DNA of 58,478 nucleotides from Actinomycetota bacterium (GCA_009726125.1 WLIT01000007.1:1-58478); one strand, 5' to 3'; shown: positions 17,112 to 28,624, counted from the first letter of the stretch. Notes: generated from the sequence alone by a model not told the origin. Numbers and translations: made by a program.

Positions 17112-18145
17112 AGAACTCTGACGCTCTCGTTTTAGGTATTGAGACTTCGTGCGATGAAACTGCGGTTGGAATAGTTTCTGGTCGTAAATTATTAGCCAAT
17201 GTAATTTCATCAAGCGTTGATGAACATGCCAGATTTGGTGGCGTTGTCCCCGAGATTGCAAGCCGTGCCCATCTTGAGGCTATGCCTAGCGTGATTAAAC
17301 AAGCTTTAAGTGAGGCCAAAGTTTCTATTAAAGATATCGATGCCTTTGCGGTGACTGCGGGTCCAGGTTTAATTGGAGCGCTTCTAGTTGGAACATCAAG
17401 CGCATCAGGCCTTGCCCTCGCGATGGCTAAACCACTTTATGGAGTTAATCATTTATCAGCCCACATCGCAGTTGATTCCCTTAATTCGGATCACAAATTA
17501 GATCCAGCAATTGCGTTATTGGTTAGCGGTGGCCACAGTTCAATCTTGCAGGTAAATGATTTAACCAGTGATGTAATAACTCTAGGTTCAACTATCGATG
17601 ATGCTGCTGGCGAGGCCTTCGATAAAATCGCAAGAATTTTGGAACTTGGTTTTCCTGGTGGCCCCGCAATTGATCTTGATGCTAAATCCGGTGATCGCAG
17701 CGCAATTGAATTTCCACGAGGTCTGACACTTGCTCGCGATTTAGTTGAACATAAATATGATTTCTCATTCTCTGGCTTAAAAACTGCAGTATCAAGATAT
17801 TTAGCTAAGACCCCCGAATTTATCCGCGCTGATGTTTCGGCTTCGTTTCAAGAAGCGGTAGTAGATGTGCTTTTGGCTAAGGCGATCGGGGCGGCGAAAG
17901 AGGTTGGGATTGATACTTTGATAATTGCTGGCGGGGTAGCGGCAAATAGCAGGCTTCGGGCCTTGGCCCAAGAGCGGGCCGATAAGGCCGGAATTCAACT
18001 ACGAATTCCACCAATGAATCTATGTACCGATAACGGAGCCATGGTTGCAGCTATCGGTTCTCTGGCTGTAGCAAAGGGTTTAAGGCCCTCTGAGCTCGGA
18101 TTTGAGGCTAATTCCAGCTCAGGTATTGCCAATCCCATATTTTGA
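17108..18145 (+). CDS. tsaD: tRNA N6-adenosine threonylcarbamoyltransferase TsaD
   Basis: The 345-residue catalytic subunit transfers threonylcarbamoyl to A37 of tRNA. Visible motifs are [11 protein letters not shown] near the N terminus, the metal-binding HLSAH (His115, His119), LVSGGHSSI and [10 protein letters not shown]. Length is normal. It overlaps the tsaB-rimI stop by 4 nt, completing the t6A set apart from tsaC. Its stop codon lies inside the -35 box of the groES promoter, an example of the tight packing here. Confidence 0.97.
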   Translation: MKNSDALVLGIETSCDETAVGIVSGRKLLANVISSSVDEHARFGGVVPEIASRAHLEAMPSVIKQALSEAKVSIKDIDAFAVTAGPGLIGALLVGTSSASGLALAMAKPLYGVNHLSAHIAVDSLNSDHKLDPAIALLVSGGHSSILQVNDLTSDVITLGSTIDDAAGEAFDKIARILELGFPGGPAIDLDAKSGDRSAIEFPRGLTLARDLVEHKYDFSFSGLKTAVSRYLAKTPEFIRADVSASFQEAVVDVLLAKAIGAAKEVGIDTLIIAGGVAANSRLRALAQERADKAGIQLRIPPMNLCTDNGAMVAAIGSLAVAKGLRPSELGFEANSSSGIANPIF

Positions 18146-18170
18146 CGCCTAGCCAGCCCTGCTTTAGAGT
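18142..18170 (+). promoter_or_regulatory. groESL promoter
   Basis: TTGACG (18142-18147) and TAGAGT (18165-18170) are 17 bp apart, a good housekeeping promoter. The -35 box overlaps the tsaD stop codon. The predicted transcription start, about 18177, falls inside the CIRCE element, so a bound HrcA repressor would block initiation. Confidence 0.8.
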
Positions 18171-18175
18171 TTGCG

Positions 18176-18202
18176 TTAGCACTCGAAGGGTGAGTCTGCT
18201 AA
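18176..18202 (+). promoter_or_regulatory. CIRCE operator (HrcA binding site) with imperfect right arm
   Basis: TTAGCACTC, a 9-nt spacer and GTCTGCTAA match the CIRCE inverted repeat TTAGCACTC-N9-GAGTGCTAA. The left arm is perfect and the right arm differs at two positions (GTC for GAG at its start). Position over the transcription start and before groES makes heat-shock control by HrcA very likely. No HrcA gene is in the window. Confidence 0.85.
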
Positions 18203-18246
18203 TTTGAGTAGAGCCCATTAAACAAGTCAAACATGAAGGAGCAATC

Positions 18247-18543
18247 ATGGCCGTAACCATCAAGCCGCTTGAAGATCGCCTAGTTGTAAAGGCAAATGAA
18301 GCCGAGCAAACAACAGCATCAGGTTTAGTAATTCCAGATACCGCAAAAGAGAAGCCACAAGAGGGCACTGTTATTGCAGTTGGTCCAGGTCGTTTCGATG
18401 ATGGCGTGCGCACACCAATGGATGTAAAAGTTGGCGATGTAGTTCTTTACAGCAAGTACGGCGGAACTGAAGTTAAGTACAACAACGAGGAATACCTTGT
18501 TCTTTCAGCTCGCGATGTACTAGCAATTATTGAAAAGAAGTAA
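18247..18543 (+). CDS. groES: Co-chaperonin GroES
   Basis: The 98-residue protein is GroES, the heptameric lid of the GroEL folding chamber. It shows [26 protein letters not shown] at the N terminus, including the mobile loop, and the family motifs [10 protein letters not shown] and [23 protein letters not shown] lies 6 nt before the ATG. Control is through the promoter and CIRCE site upstream. groEL follows after 6 nt. Confidence 0.98.
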   Translation: MAVTIKPLEDRLVVKANEAEQTTASGLVIPDTAKEKPQEGTVIAVGPGRFDDGVRTPMDVKVGDVVLYSKYGGTEVKYNNEEYLVLSARDVLAIIEKK

Positions 18544-18546
18544 TAA

Positions 18547-20184
<1,638 letters not shown>

Positions 20185-20210
20185 TTAGTCACTAATTAAC
20201 GCTTAAATTT

Positions 20211-20250
20211 AAGGCCCCAAACTTTCATTAGTGTGGGGCCTTATTTATTG
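20211..20250 (+). terminator. Rho-independent terminator of groESL
   Basis: AAGGCCCCA (20211-20219) and TGGGGCCTT (20234-20242) form a perfect 9-bp stem with a 14-nt loop, followed by TTATTTATT. It starts 27 nt after the groEL stop. Confidence 0.88.
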
Positions 20251-20263
20251 GTTTAATAAGCAC

Positions 20264-21028
20264 ATGGCAAATTCCCCAATGATGACGCTGAGCATTGATT
20301 GCGGCGGACTTAGTATCAAGGCTTCGGTGCTTGATGAAGATGGAACGATGCACGCTCCTGCAATCGCAGTGCCAACTCCATATCCACTTACGCCAATGGA
20401 TCTGATTAACGTCTTTAAAGAAATTGCTTCAAAGTTACCAAAGGCTGATCGAATCACTGTTGGCTTCCCGGGAATGGTTCGCCACGGAGTTGTTGTAAAT
20501 ACCCCGCATTACGTAAATGTAAAAGGGCCTCGCACAAGAGTTGATCCAGAGTTGTTCTATGCCTGGAAGGGTTTAGATTTTAGAAGCCTGGTCCAAGAAA
20601 CTTTTAGCCTTCCAACCTTGATGTTAAATGATGCTGAAGTCCATGGCGCTGGCGTTGTTGCTGGCTCTGGCTTTGAAGTTGTTTTAACCCTCGGAACTGG
20701 ACTTGGTTGCGCAGTATTTGATGGTGGAAAGCTTGCACCACATATTGAACTTTCACATGCTCCAATTCGTCGCTCAACTATTTACGATGAGTGGATTGGT
20801 GAACATGAGCGACGCAGACTAGGTGATTCATTCTGGTCTCGCCGAATTCGCGCAATGGTTACAGATTTACGTCCAGTGTTTCATTGGGACCGACTCTATT
20901 TAGGCGGCGGAAATGCTCGCCGAATTCGTCCTGAAGTTTTAGAACTTATCGGTGATGATGTTGTAATTGTTCCTAATGCGGCCGGAATTGTTGGCGGCGT
21001 GCGGGCATGGAATTTAACTCGCGTTTAA
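20264..21028 (+). CDS. ROK-family sugar kinase-like protein (polyphosphate-glucokinase-like)
   Basis: The roughly 254-residue protein has the actin-like kinase fold: phosphate-1 motif SIDCGGLSIKASV (the usual Thr after GG is Leu), GFPGMVRHG, the catalytic-base segment LNDAEVHGAG and phosphate-2 LGTGLGCAVF. The ROK zinc motif CxCGxxGC is missing, as in polyphosphate glucokinases. ATG 20264 was chosen because upstream in-frame starts lie within the groESL terminator. It overlaps the following aldolase-like gene by 22 nt, suggesting a shared pathway such as phosphorylation of a sugar linked to a keto-acid. The substrate is not known. Confidence 0.75.
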   Translation: MANSPMMTLSIDCGGLSIKASVLDEDGTMHAPAIAVPTPYPLTPMDLINVFKEIASKLPKADRITVGFPGMVRHGVVVNTPHYVNVKGPRTRVDPELFYAWKGLDFRSLVQETFSLPTLMLNDAEVHGAGVVAGSGFEVVLTLGTGLGCAVFDGGKLAPHIELSHAPIRRSTIYDEWIGEHERRRLGDSFWSRRIRAMVTDLRPVFHWDRLYLGGGNARRIRPEVLELIGDDVVIVPNAAGIVGGVRAWNLTRV

Positions 21029-21936
21029 AAGGTGGCACTTTGAATAGAGGAGTTTATTCTGTAATCCAAACCCCATTGGATAGCCATGATGAAATTGATG
21101 AGAAGGTTTTCGAAGCCGAGATTAACTGGTTGATTAAATGTGGTGTCAAAGGTTTAGTACTTGCAATGGTTTCAGAAGTGATGCGATTTAGTGCAGCCGA
21201 GCGTCGCAAGCAATGGCAGATAGTTCTTCGCATACTTGATGGACGCTTGCCACTAATCGTTAGTGTTGGTGGCGAGAGCACTGCAATCGCAGTTCAATTG
21301 GCAAGAGCTGCAGAAGCAGATGGCGCAAGTGCGCTAATAGCTACTCCACCTGCTTCATTCCCGGCGACCTCATCTGAAATCTATTCTTATTACTCCACAA
21401 TAATTGAGGCAGTACAGATTCCATTAATTGTTCAGGATGCAAGTAATTACATGGGTCAACCACTTGAACTTGAGTTATATGGAAAGTTACTTGAGAAATA
21501 TGGCAATACCCGTGTGCAGTTCAAGCCAGAAGCAAAGCCAGTTAAAGACCGTATGGCGGCGCTACAAGAAATTGCCGGCGGTGAAGCGAAAGTTTATGAG
21601 GGCCAGAGTGGATTGGATCTGTTAGATACGCACCCACTTGGGCTTGTTGGAACAATGCCAGGTGCAGAAATTCCTTGGGCAATTATTGCGCTTTGGGACG
21701 CCTTGGAAGCTAAAGATTTTGTACGTGCTACTGCAATCCATGCCTGTGTTAAAAAATTAGTTGCATTTCAACCAACCATTGATGCCTATGTCGCAGTTGA
21801 AAAATACCTATTAGTAAAACAAGGAATCTTTACTTCAAGTCGCCAGCGAGGGCCAGTTAGCACAACTCTGAGCGATCAAACCAAGAATGAGATTGATCTG
21901 GTATTCAACGAGCTACTAAAAGTTGTTGGAAGTTAA
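21007..21936 (+). CDS. Dihydrodipicolinate synthase / N-acetylneuraminate lyase superfamily protein, divergent
   Basis: The 309-residue TIM-barrel protein aligns with DapA/NanA-type aldolases: the segment SEVMRFSAAERRKQW stands where GTTGESPTLT..ER is usual, and the Schiff-base lysine is probably Lys173 in QFKPEAKP. The conserved Tyr of LYN.P is replaced by Gln143 (IVQDAS), so it is unlikely to be the lysine-pathway DapA. It may be a 2-keto-3-deoxy-acid aldolase or dehydratase, but the reaction is not established. The ATG overlaps the kinase gene; TTG 21040, 4 nt after AAGGTGG, is an alternative that would give a more typical N terminus. Confidence 0.75.
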   Translation: MEFNSRLKGGTLNRGVYSVIQTPLDSHDEIDEKVFEAEINWLIKCGVKGLVLAMVSEVMRFSAAERRKQWQIVLRILDGRLPLIVSVGGESTAIAVQLARAAEADGASALIATPPASFPATSSEIYSYYSTIIEAVQIPLIVQDASNYMGQPLELELYGKLLEKYGNTRVQFKPEAKPVKDRMAALQEIAGGEAKVYEGQSGLDLLDTHPLGLVGTMPGAEIPWAIIALWDALEAKDFVRATAIHACVKKLVAFQPTIDAYVAVEKYLLVKQGIFTSSRQRGPVSTTLSDQTKNEIDLVFNELLKVVGS

Positions 21937-21961
21937 GTTCAAAACTATATTTCAAATAATA

Positions 21962-22270
21962 TTAAGAAGCGGTAGAGAAAGTACCTTCATTAGCGATCTC
22001 GTTACGGTTCAAGATTGCTAAGCGATCTTCTTCAGTTAAACCGCCCCAAATTCCATATGGCTCAGCCAAAATAAGAGCTTGTTTTCTACATGCTTGCAAA
22101 ACTGGACATGATGCACAAACAGCCTTTGCGGCATTCTCGCGATTCTTGCGGCGAGGTCCACGTTCGCCATCTGTATAGAAGAACATCTCAGTTGGAAGCT
22201 CACGACATGCAGCAGATTCTTGCCATTCCCAGTCAGAAGCGATTGGTCTTGGCTGTATTTGCGTTGTCAT
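21962..22270 (-). CDS. whiB3: WhiB-family iron-sulfur transcriptional regulator (WhiB3/WhiD-like)
   Basis: The 102-residue protein has the four-cysteine [4Fe-4S] pattern of WhiB proteins (Cys22, Cys52, Cys55, Cys61) and the GIWGG turn (73-77) that contacts the sigma factor. FFYTDGERGPRR and ALILAEPYGIWGG closely resemble WhiB3/WhiD. Position agrees: in mycobacteria whiB3 also lies between groEL1 and the guaB genes. WhiB3 and WhiD control redox response and late development respectively; the role here is not known. AGGAGC precedes the ATG and a clear promoter lies at 22306-22334. Confidence 0.93.
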   Translation of the reverse strand: MTTQIQPRPIASDWEWQESAACRELPTEMFFYTDGERGPRRKNRENAAKAVCASCPVLQACRKQALILAEPYGIWGGLTEEDRLAILNRNEIANEGTFSTAS

Positions 22271-22305
22271 TTGGGCTCCTGTTCAGGTGAAGCTTGCTAG
22301 CATCA

Positions 22306-22334
22306 ATACTACAATCGCGCCATAGGTTGTTCAA
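22306..22334 (-). promoter_or_regulatory. whiB promoter
   Basis: Reading the minus strand, TTGAAC (22334-22329) and TAGTAT (22311-22306) are separated by exactly 17 bp. Transcription would start near 22299, giving a leader of about 30 nt containing AGGAGC. The promoter lies in the 139-bp divergent region shared with the MerR/B12 gene. Confidence 0.78.
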
Positions 22335-22409
22335 GTATCTGGGGGCTTTTGTTGCGAAATTGAGGCGTTTCAGGTGGCGTGACTCACAACTAATCAGGAG
22401 AATTGCTTA

Positions 22410-23330
22410 ATGATGAGCACTCGGGAGCCTGTAGATCCAAATGAATTACTGACGGTCGCAGCCGTAGCCCGAAAGCTTGGGGTATCGCCATCAACTCTTC
22501 GCACTTGGGACCGTAGGTATGGCTTAGGTCCTAGTAGTCACAATGTAGGTACACATCGCAGATATTCCAAAACTGACTTAATTAGATTAACGTCAATGGT
22601 GCGCCTAATTGTTGCTGGAGTAGCTCCAAAAGATGCAGCCTTAAAAGCGCTAAAACTAAATGTGCATGGAAGTAAGCAGGCCATTGAAAAAGTTTTTCGG
22701 GTACCAGAAAACCAAGCAGATCTAGTAACTCTGCTCCATCGCTCGGCTATGAAATTTAATCAGGCACAAATCGAAAAACTCATCAGGAAATCGATTGCAG
22801 ATATTGGAGTGGAAGCCACTTGGCTTGAAGTCTTATCTCCACTGTTGATTGAAGTTGGAGAAGTATGGGTTCGTACCGGAAATGGAATTGAAGTCGAACA
22901 TTTTCTGAGTGAGATACTTAAAAAGATTTTAAGGGAGAACACTGGAAAGATTGATAAGCCTAGGAATTCGCGGCCGGTATTGCTCGCATGTGTCGAAAAT
23001 GAATTGCATTCACTCGCTCTTAATGCGCTTGCTGCAGTCTTAGCTGAAGCCAGGATTGAATGTATTTTTCTCGGTGCCAGAACGCCACAAATCGCGCTTA
23101 ATCAAGTTGTAATTAAATCTGCGCCGCCGGTAATCTTTCTCTGGGCTCAATCAAGTGAAAATGTAGACCACGCTTATGTCAAAGAGCTTCCAACAATCCG
23201 GCCAGCGCCAAAAGTTCTTTTAGGTGGACCTGGTTGGAAAGCTGCAAAAGGAAAATTATTAAGCCGAGCGGTAATTACTGAAGGCTTAGCTGAAGCCCGG
23301 GAGCAGATTTTGCAGGCCTTAGCCGTTTAA
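22410..23330 (+). CDS. MerR-family regulator with cobalamin-binding domain (CarH-like)
   Basis: The 306-residue protein has a MerR winged helix (about 14-80: VAAVARKLGVSPSTLRTWDRRYGL, GTHRRYSKTDL), a four-helix bundle (about 100-180) and a Rossmann-like B12 domain (about 188-305). The helical bundle contains Trp153-x9-Glu163-His164, the W-x9-EH motif that caps adenosylcobalamin in the CarH/LitR light sensors. The lower-ligand motif is E198-L-H200-S-L-A, with His retained and the usual Gly replaced by Ala. The residue after the Trp, His132 in Thermus CarH, is Val here. AGGAG lies 9 nt before ATG 22410. A light- or B12-responsive repressor is likely; its targets are unknown. Confidence 0.85.
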   Translation: MMSTREPVDPNELLTVAAVARKLGVSPSTLRTWDRRYGLGPSSHNVGTHRRYSKTDLIRLTSMVRLIVAGVAPKDAALKALKLNVHGSKQAIEKVFRVPENQADLVTLLHRSAMKFNQAQIEKLIRKSIADIGVEATWLEVLSPLLIEVGEVWVRTGNGIEVEHFLSEILKKILRENTGKIDKPRNSRPVLLACVENELHSLALNALAAVLAEARIECIFLGARTPQIALNQVVIKSAPPVIFLWAQSSENVDHAYVKELPTIRPAPKVLLGGPGWKAAKGKLLSRAVITEGLAEAREQILQALAV

Positions 23331-23359
23331 CGGCGGATAAATCAGCTATTTTGTTTGAC

Positions 23360-24493
<1,134 letters not shown>

Positions 24494-24495
24494 CC

Positions 24496-25608
24496 ATGAA
24501 CGAAATTGAAATTGGGCCAGGAAAACGTGCTCGAGTTGGCTATTCATTTGATGACATCGCAATAGTTCCAAGCCGCCGTACTCGCGACCCAGAAGAGGTT
24601 TCAATCAACTGGCAGATCGATGCTTATAAGTTCTCACTTCCCATGATGGCCGCTCCGATGGACTCTGTTGTTTCACCAGATACCGCAATCGCAATTGGAA
24701 AGCTTGGTGGACTTGGCGTTTTAAACCTTGAAGGACTTTGGACTAGACACGAAGATCCGAGAATCCCACTTGGCGAAATCGCATCAATGCCACAAGAAAA
24801 AGCGATTCGCAGAATGCAGGAACTTTATTCACTACCAATTCGTCCAGAACTTATTAAGGAGCGCATTGCCCAAATTCGCGCATCAGGTGTGACTGTTGCT
24901 GCTGCGCTTTCACCACAACGAACAGCGGAGCATGCAAAGGCTGTTATCGATGCGGGTGTAGATATTTTTGTTATCCGCGGAACAACTGTTAGCGCGGAAC
25001 ATGTTTCAACTGAAATTGCGCCATTAAACTTAAAGAAATTTATTTATGAATTAGATGTTCCAGTAATTGTTGGTGGCTGTGCCACTGGTACTGGCGCTCT
25101 TCACTTAATGCGCGCTGGCGCAGCCGGAGTACTTGTTGGGTTTGGTGGCGGTGCCGCGCACACAACTCGTTCGGTATTAGGAATTGCAGTACCAATGGCA
25201 TCTGCTGTTGCAGAAGTTACATCTGCTCGTCGTGATTACATGGATGAATCTGGTGGTCGTTTTGTTCACGTTATCGCTGATGGTTCAGTTGGAAAATCTG
25301 GCGACATTGCAAAAGCAATTGCTTGCGGCGCCGATGCTGTCATGATGGGCTCGCCACTTGCGAAAGCAGTTGAATCACCGGGCAAAGGTTGGCATTGGGG
25401 TTCTGAAGCGCACCACACAGAATTACCACGCGGTGACAGAGTTCAAGTTGGCACTGTCGGAACTTTGGAAGAGATACTCGTTGGCCCATCTCACCTTGCA
25501 GATGGAAGTATGAATTTATTCGGTGCACTGCGACGTGCGATGGCTACATCTGGTTACTCAGATCTAAAAGAGTTCCAGCGCGTTGAAGTTGTTATCGATC
25601 GTGTCTAA
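24496..25608 (+). CDS. guaB3: GuaB3-family IMP dehydrogenase-related protein
   Basis: The 370-residue TIM-barrel protein belongs to the IMPDH/GMP-reductase-related family found beside guaB in actinobacteria. Motifs include [28 protein letters not shown] and [26 protein letters not shown]. Where IMPDH has the catalytic cysteine loop GPGSICTTR, this protein reads GGGAAHTTR, placing His222 in the Cys position, so ordinary IMPDH chemistry is doubtful. It ends inside the start of guaA and shares the guaB-guaB3-guaA transcript. Its exact reaction is unknown to me. Confidence 0.9.
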   Translation: MNEIEIGPGKRARVGYSFDDIAIVPSRRTRDPEEVSINWQIDAYKFSLPMMAAPMDSVVSPDTAIAIGKLGGLGVLNLEGLWTRHEDPRIPLGEIASMPQEKAIRRMQELYSLPIRPELIKERIAQIRASGVTVAAALSPQRTAEHAKAVIDAGVDIFVIRGTTVSAEHVSTEIAPLNLKKFIYELDVPVIVGGCATGTGALHLMRAGAAGVLVGFGGGAAHTTRSVLGIAVPMASAVAEVTSARRDYMDESGGRFVHVIADGSVGKSGDIAKAIACGADAVMMGSPLAKAVESPGKGWHWGSEAHHTELPRGDRVQVGTVGTLEEILVGPSHLADGSMNLFGALRRAMATSGYSDLKEFQRVEVVIDRV

Positions 25609-27160
25609 TACCAAAACTCAAGAGCTGGTACTAGTCGTTGATTTTGGGGCGCAATACGCCCAATTGATTGCTCGCCGGGTTCGTCAAGCCCAGGTTTATT
25701 CCGAGATAGTTCCATCTTCAATGTCCATTGCAAAAATGTTAGAAAAAAATCCGGTTGCCATAATTTTATCTGGCGGCCCATCAAGCGTTTATGAGCCTGG
25801 CGCACCAACGCTAGATGCAAAGATTTTTGAAGCGGGAATCCCAATTTTTGGAATTTGTTATGGTTTTCAACTTATGGCATCAGCACTTGGGGGAGTTGTA
25901 ACCCAAACAGGTAAATCAGAATTTGGCCGAACTACTCTTTCACATAGTTCAAATTCGAAATTACTTCATGGCCTGCCTAAAGAATTTAGCGTTTGGATGA
26001 GCCATGGTGACAGCGTTACAACAGCGCCAACCGGGTTTACCTCAACGGCCCAAACTTCCGATACGCCAATTGTTGCCTTCGAAAGAGGCGATGCAAAATT
26101 TGCTGGTGTGCAATTCCATCCCGAAGTTCTGCACTCCGAAAATGGGCAAGAAGTTTTGCGTCGTTGGTTAATAGACATCGTCGGATGTAAACCAACTTGG
26201 AATTCCGAGAATATTGTCACAACCGAAGTCGAAAAAGTTAAGGAACTTGTCGGTAAGGGCCGAGTGCTTTGTGGCTTATCTGGGGGCGTTGACTCTGCAG
26301 TTGCTGCAGCGATTGTGCAGAAAGCAGTTGGCTCACAACTCACCTGCGTCTTTGTTGATCACGGATTACTTCGTGAAGGCGAAGCAGAACAAGTAGAACG
26401 CGATTTTGTTGCATCTACCGGCGTCACTCTAAAAGTTGTCGATGCTAAAGAGCGCTTCCTAAAAGCACTTGCAGGAGTTACTGATCCAGAAACAAAGCGA
26501 AAGATAATTGGCACGGAATTTATTAGAGTTTTCGAGGCAGCTGCTCGAGAAATATCAGCTACCGAACCAATTGATTTCTTAGTACAAGGAACTTTATATC
26601 CTGATGTTGTTGAATCTGGTGGCGGCGAAGGTGCAGCAAATATTAAATCGCACCATAACGTTGGTGGCCTGCCAGATGATCTGCAATTTAAATTAATCGA
26701 ACCACTTCGTACACTTTTTAAAGATGAAGTTCGATATGCCGGATTATCAATGGGACTTCCAGAGGAAATTATTTGGCGTCAACCATTCCCAGGACCGGGC
26801 CTTGCAATTCGAATAGTTGGCGAAGTGACTGAGAATAACCTTAGAATATTACGAAAAGCTGATGCAATTGCCCGAATTGAATTGCGTAATGCAGATTTAG
26901 ATCGGATAATTTGGCAATGTCCAGTTGTTTTATTAGCTGATGTAAGAAGTGTTGGAGTGCAAGGAGATGGCCGAACTTATGGTCATCCAATTGTTCTTCG
27001 GCCAGTTTCATCAGAAGATGCAATGACTGCAGATTGGAGTCGGATCCCATACGAAGTATTGGAGAAGATTTCTACGCGAATTACAAATGAAGTCCGAGAA
27101 GTGAATCGAGTGGTTCTAGATGTAACATCTAAACCGCCCGGAACTATTGAGTGGGAGTGA
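25601..27160 (+). CDS. guaA: GMP synthase (glutamine-hydrolyzing)
   Basis: The 519-residue enzyme converts XMP to GMP. The glutamine amidotransferase domain comes first ([15 protein letters not shown], nucleophile Cys86 in GICYGFQLM, and FHPEV), then the ATP-pyrophosphatase loop [12 protein letters not shown], and the dimerisation domain ending [10 protein letters not shown] chose GTG 25601 rather than TTG 25583 because it gives the normal short N terminus; it overlaps guaB3 by 8 nt. A secreted cyclophilin gene follows after 5 nt. Confidence 0.97.
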   Translation: MSNTKTQELVLVVDFGAQYAQLIARRVRQAQVYSEIVPSSMSIAKMLEKNPVAIILSGGPSSVYEPGAPTLDAKIFEAGIPIFGICYGFQLMASALGGVVTQTGKSEFGRTTLSHSSNSKLLHGLPKEFSVWMSHGDSVTTAPTGFTSTAQTSDTPIVAFERGDAKFAGVQFHPEVLHSENGQEVLRRWLIDIVGCKPTWNSENIVTTEVEKVKELVGKGRVLCGLSGGVDSAVAAAIVQKAVGSQLTCVFVDHGLLREGEAEQVERDFVASTGVTLKVVDAKERFLKALAGVTDPETKRKIIGTEFIRVFEAAAREISATEPIDFLVQGTLYPDVVESGGGEGAANIKSHHNVGGLPDDLQFKLIEPLRTLFKDEVRYAGLSMGLPEEIIWRQPFPGPGLAIRIVGEVTENNLRILRKADAIARIELRNADLDRIIWQCPVVLLADVRSVGVQGDGRTYGHPIVLRPVSSEDAMTADWSRIPYEVLEKISTRITNEVREVNRVVLDVTSKPPGTIEWE

Positions 27161-27165
27161 TCTAA

Positions 27166-27852
27166 ATGAAACGTTCAACTGGTGTTGTGATTGTTACAAT
27201 GTTGATCGCTTCTATTCTTATTGCCGCACCTGCAAATGCAGAAAAAAATAAGAAGATTAAGAAAGCCAGCCAGACCTCCTCGTTGCTTGCGCTCTGCAAA
27301 GACACTAAGGCTGTTGGGCACTCACCAATGCGGTTGCCAGTTCCTTCGATCAAGAGACCGCATGTAAATAAGACAATTACTTTTAAAACTAATTGCGGTG
27401 AGATTCAGATTGCTGCAGATGGCGTTAATGCACCGCTAACCGTTATCTCAATGAGTTACCTGGCTAATAAGGGTTACTTTGATGATTCACCTTGCCATCG
27501 CATAACTACTTCCGGAATTTTTGTTCTCCAGTGTGGCGATCCAACTGCGTCAGGTTCAGGTGGACCGGCCTGGCAAGTTCCAGATGAGAATCTTCCTACG
27601 GGAACCGGAAATATTTATCCAGCAGGATCTGTTGCAATGGCAAACTCTGGGGCCAATACGAATGGCAGCCAATTCTTTATTGTTTATGATGACAATTCAC
27701 AGCTCGGCCCAAATTACACACTGTGGGGCAGAGTAATTAAAGGCTTAAACATTGTGAAAGCGGTAGCGGCGCTTGGATCTGATAATTCAAACCCAGCAGG
27801 CGGTGGCGTTCCAAACCAAGCAATTACTATTGAACGTGCAAGTGCTCGCTAA
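27166..27852 (+). CDS. Secreted cyclophilin-type peptidyl-prolyl isomerase
   Basis: The 228-residue protein has a signal peptide ending at ANA (residue 25), a short lysine-rich linker, and a cyclophilin domain: FKTNCGEIQIA, the catalytic-Arg segment CHRITTSGIFVLQCGDPT (FHRVI..FMIQGGDPT in standard cyclophilins), SVAMANSGANTNGSQFFIVY and LGPNYTLWGRV. Cysteines at both sides of the catalytic segment may form a disulfide outside the cell. It likely assists folding of exported proteins. The position behind guaA appears to reflect operon packing rather than function. Its stop directly abuts that of the convergent deacetylase gene. Confidence 0.9.
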   Translation: MKRSTGVVIVTMLIASILIAAPANAEKNKKIKKASQTSSLLALCKDTKAVGHSPMRLPVPSIKRPHVNKTITFKTNCGEIQIAADGVNAPLTVISMSYLANKGYFDDSPCHRITTSGIFVLQCGDPTASGSGGPAWQVPDENLPTGTGNIYPAGSVAMANSGANTNGSQFFIVYDDNSQLGPNYTLWGRVIKGLNIVKAVAALGSDNSNPAGGGVPNQAITIERASAR

Positions 27853-28578
27853 TTAATCGCTAGAAACTATTCTAAAAATTTCAGCAACTCTGCCATCAGC
27901 TAATCCATTCAACTTTGCATTTCGCTCGCCCCATTCGCGAACCATCTTCTCTAAATCAGGATTATGCGCAGTCTGACTTACATGGGCTTGCAGTGCGGCA
28001 ATTTTCTTATCGAAAGTATCTGTTACATCCACAAAGTGGTCTGGAGTGTGATGAGACATTACCCAGACTTCGCGTACGCGCCAAGGTTCTAGACCTTCAT
28101 CTTTTAAGAGATCTTCAAAAGCGAATGGGTTTCTAGCATCTGGATAGATGGCTTGAATAGCCGCTTCACCTGCAGCCATATGATCTGGATGGCTTGAAAA
28201 CAAACGATCCCAATTTCGTTCCGGGCTCTGGATAAGTATTCGCTGTGGTTTAGTTTTTCGAATTTCACGAACTATCTGTTTACGTAACTCGATAGTTGGT
28301 ACGAGCCAGCCATCGCGATGGTTTAAGAATTCAATATTTGTTACACCAAGAACTTTTCCGGCATCGCGCTGTTCCCGCTGGCGAATCTTTGGCATCTCTT
28401 CCCGCGGCACATCTGGATCTTCGCCACCTTGGTCGCCATTAGTACAAATGCAATATGAAACTTCGATCCCCTTCGCTGTCCATTGCGCAATCGTTCCAGC
28501 GGCCCCGAAATCTAGGTCATCAGGGTGAGCAGTAACTACGAGGACGCGTTCAATTTCGGAATCTTCTATAGGAGGCAT
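27853..28578 (-). CDS. PIG-L/MshB-type zinc-dependent deacetylase
   Basis: The 241-residue protein has the family zinc site AHPDDLDFGAAGT (His18, Asp21) and SSHPDHMAAG (His130, His133). The family includes MshB (mycothiol synthesis), the mycothiol conjugate amidase Mca and LmbE-like GlcNAc deacetylases. Its length (241 against about 290-300 for MshB or Mca) leaves the substrate open; mycothiol metabolism is one possibility. It has its own leaderless-type promoter facing away from pcrA and its stop codon touches that of the cyclophilin gene with no spacer. Confidence 0.85.
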   Translation of the reverse strand: MPPIEDSEIERVLVVTAHPDDLDFGAAGTIAQWTAKGIEVSYCICTNGDQGGEDPDVPREEMPKIRQREQRDAGKVLGVTNIEFLNHRDGWLVPTIELRKQIVREIRKTKPQRILIQSPERNWDRLFSSHPDHMAAGEAAIQAIYPDARNPFAFEDLLKDEGLEPWRVREVWVMSHHTPDHFVDVTDTFDKKIAALQAHVSQTAHNPDLEKMVREWGERNAKLNGLADGRVAEIFRIVSSD

Positions 28579-28584
28579 TGGGCA

Positions 28585-28590
28585 ATCTTA
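28585..28590 (-). promoter_or_regulatory. -10 box of a leaderless deacetylase transcript
   Basis: On the minus strand TAAGAT stands 6 nt before the ATG at 28578, with the same spacer TGCCCA as guaB. No Shine-Dalgarno sequence is present. Confidence 0.55.
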
Positions 28591-28618
28591 GAAGAACTTC
28601 AAGGATTATGTGAGTCGT

Positions 28619-28624
28619 TAGACT
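28619..28624 (+). promoter_or_regulatory. -10 box of a leaderless pcrA transcript
   Basis: TAGACT stands 7 nt before the pcrA ATG and there is no Shine-Dalgarno sequence. Together with the minus-strand box at 28585-28590 it makes a compact 53-bp divergent region serving two leaderless genes. Confidence 0.55.

Noticed and set aside
21007-21936. Calling the DapA-like gene dapA of lysine synthesis
   Set aside because: The GTTGE motif is absent and the conserved catalytic Tyr is Gln, and there is no lysine-gene context. A different aldolase or dehydratase is more likely.
25583-25600. TTG 25583 as guaA start
   Set aside because: It lies inside guaB3 without a ribosome-binding site and adds six residues not typical of GuaA; GTG 25601 gives the normal N terminus.
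27853-28578. Naming the PIG-L protein mshB
   Set aside because: The zinc site supports the family, but MshB, Mca and other LmbE-like deacetylases share it, the protein is shorter than MshB, and no other mycothiol gene is near.
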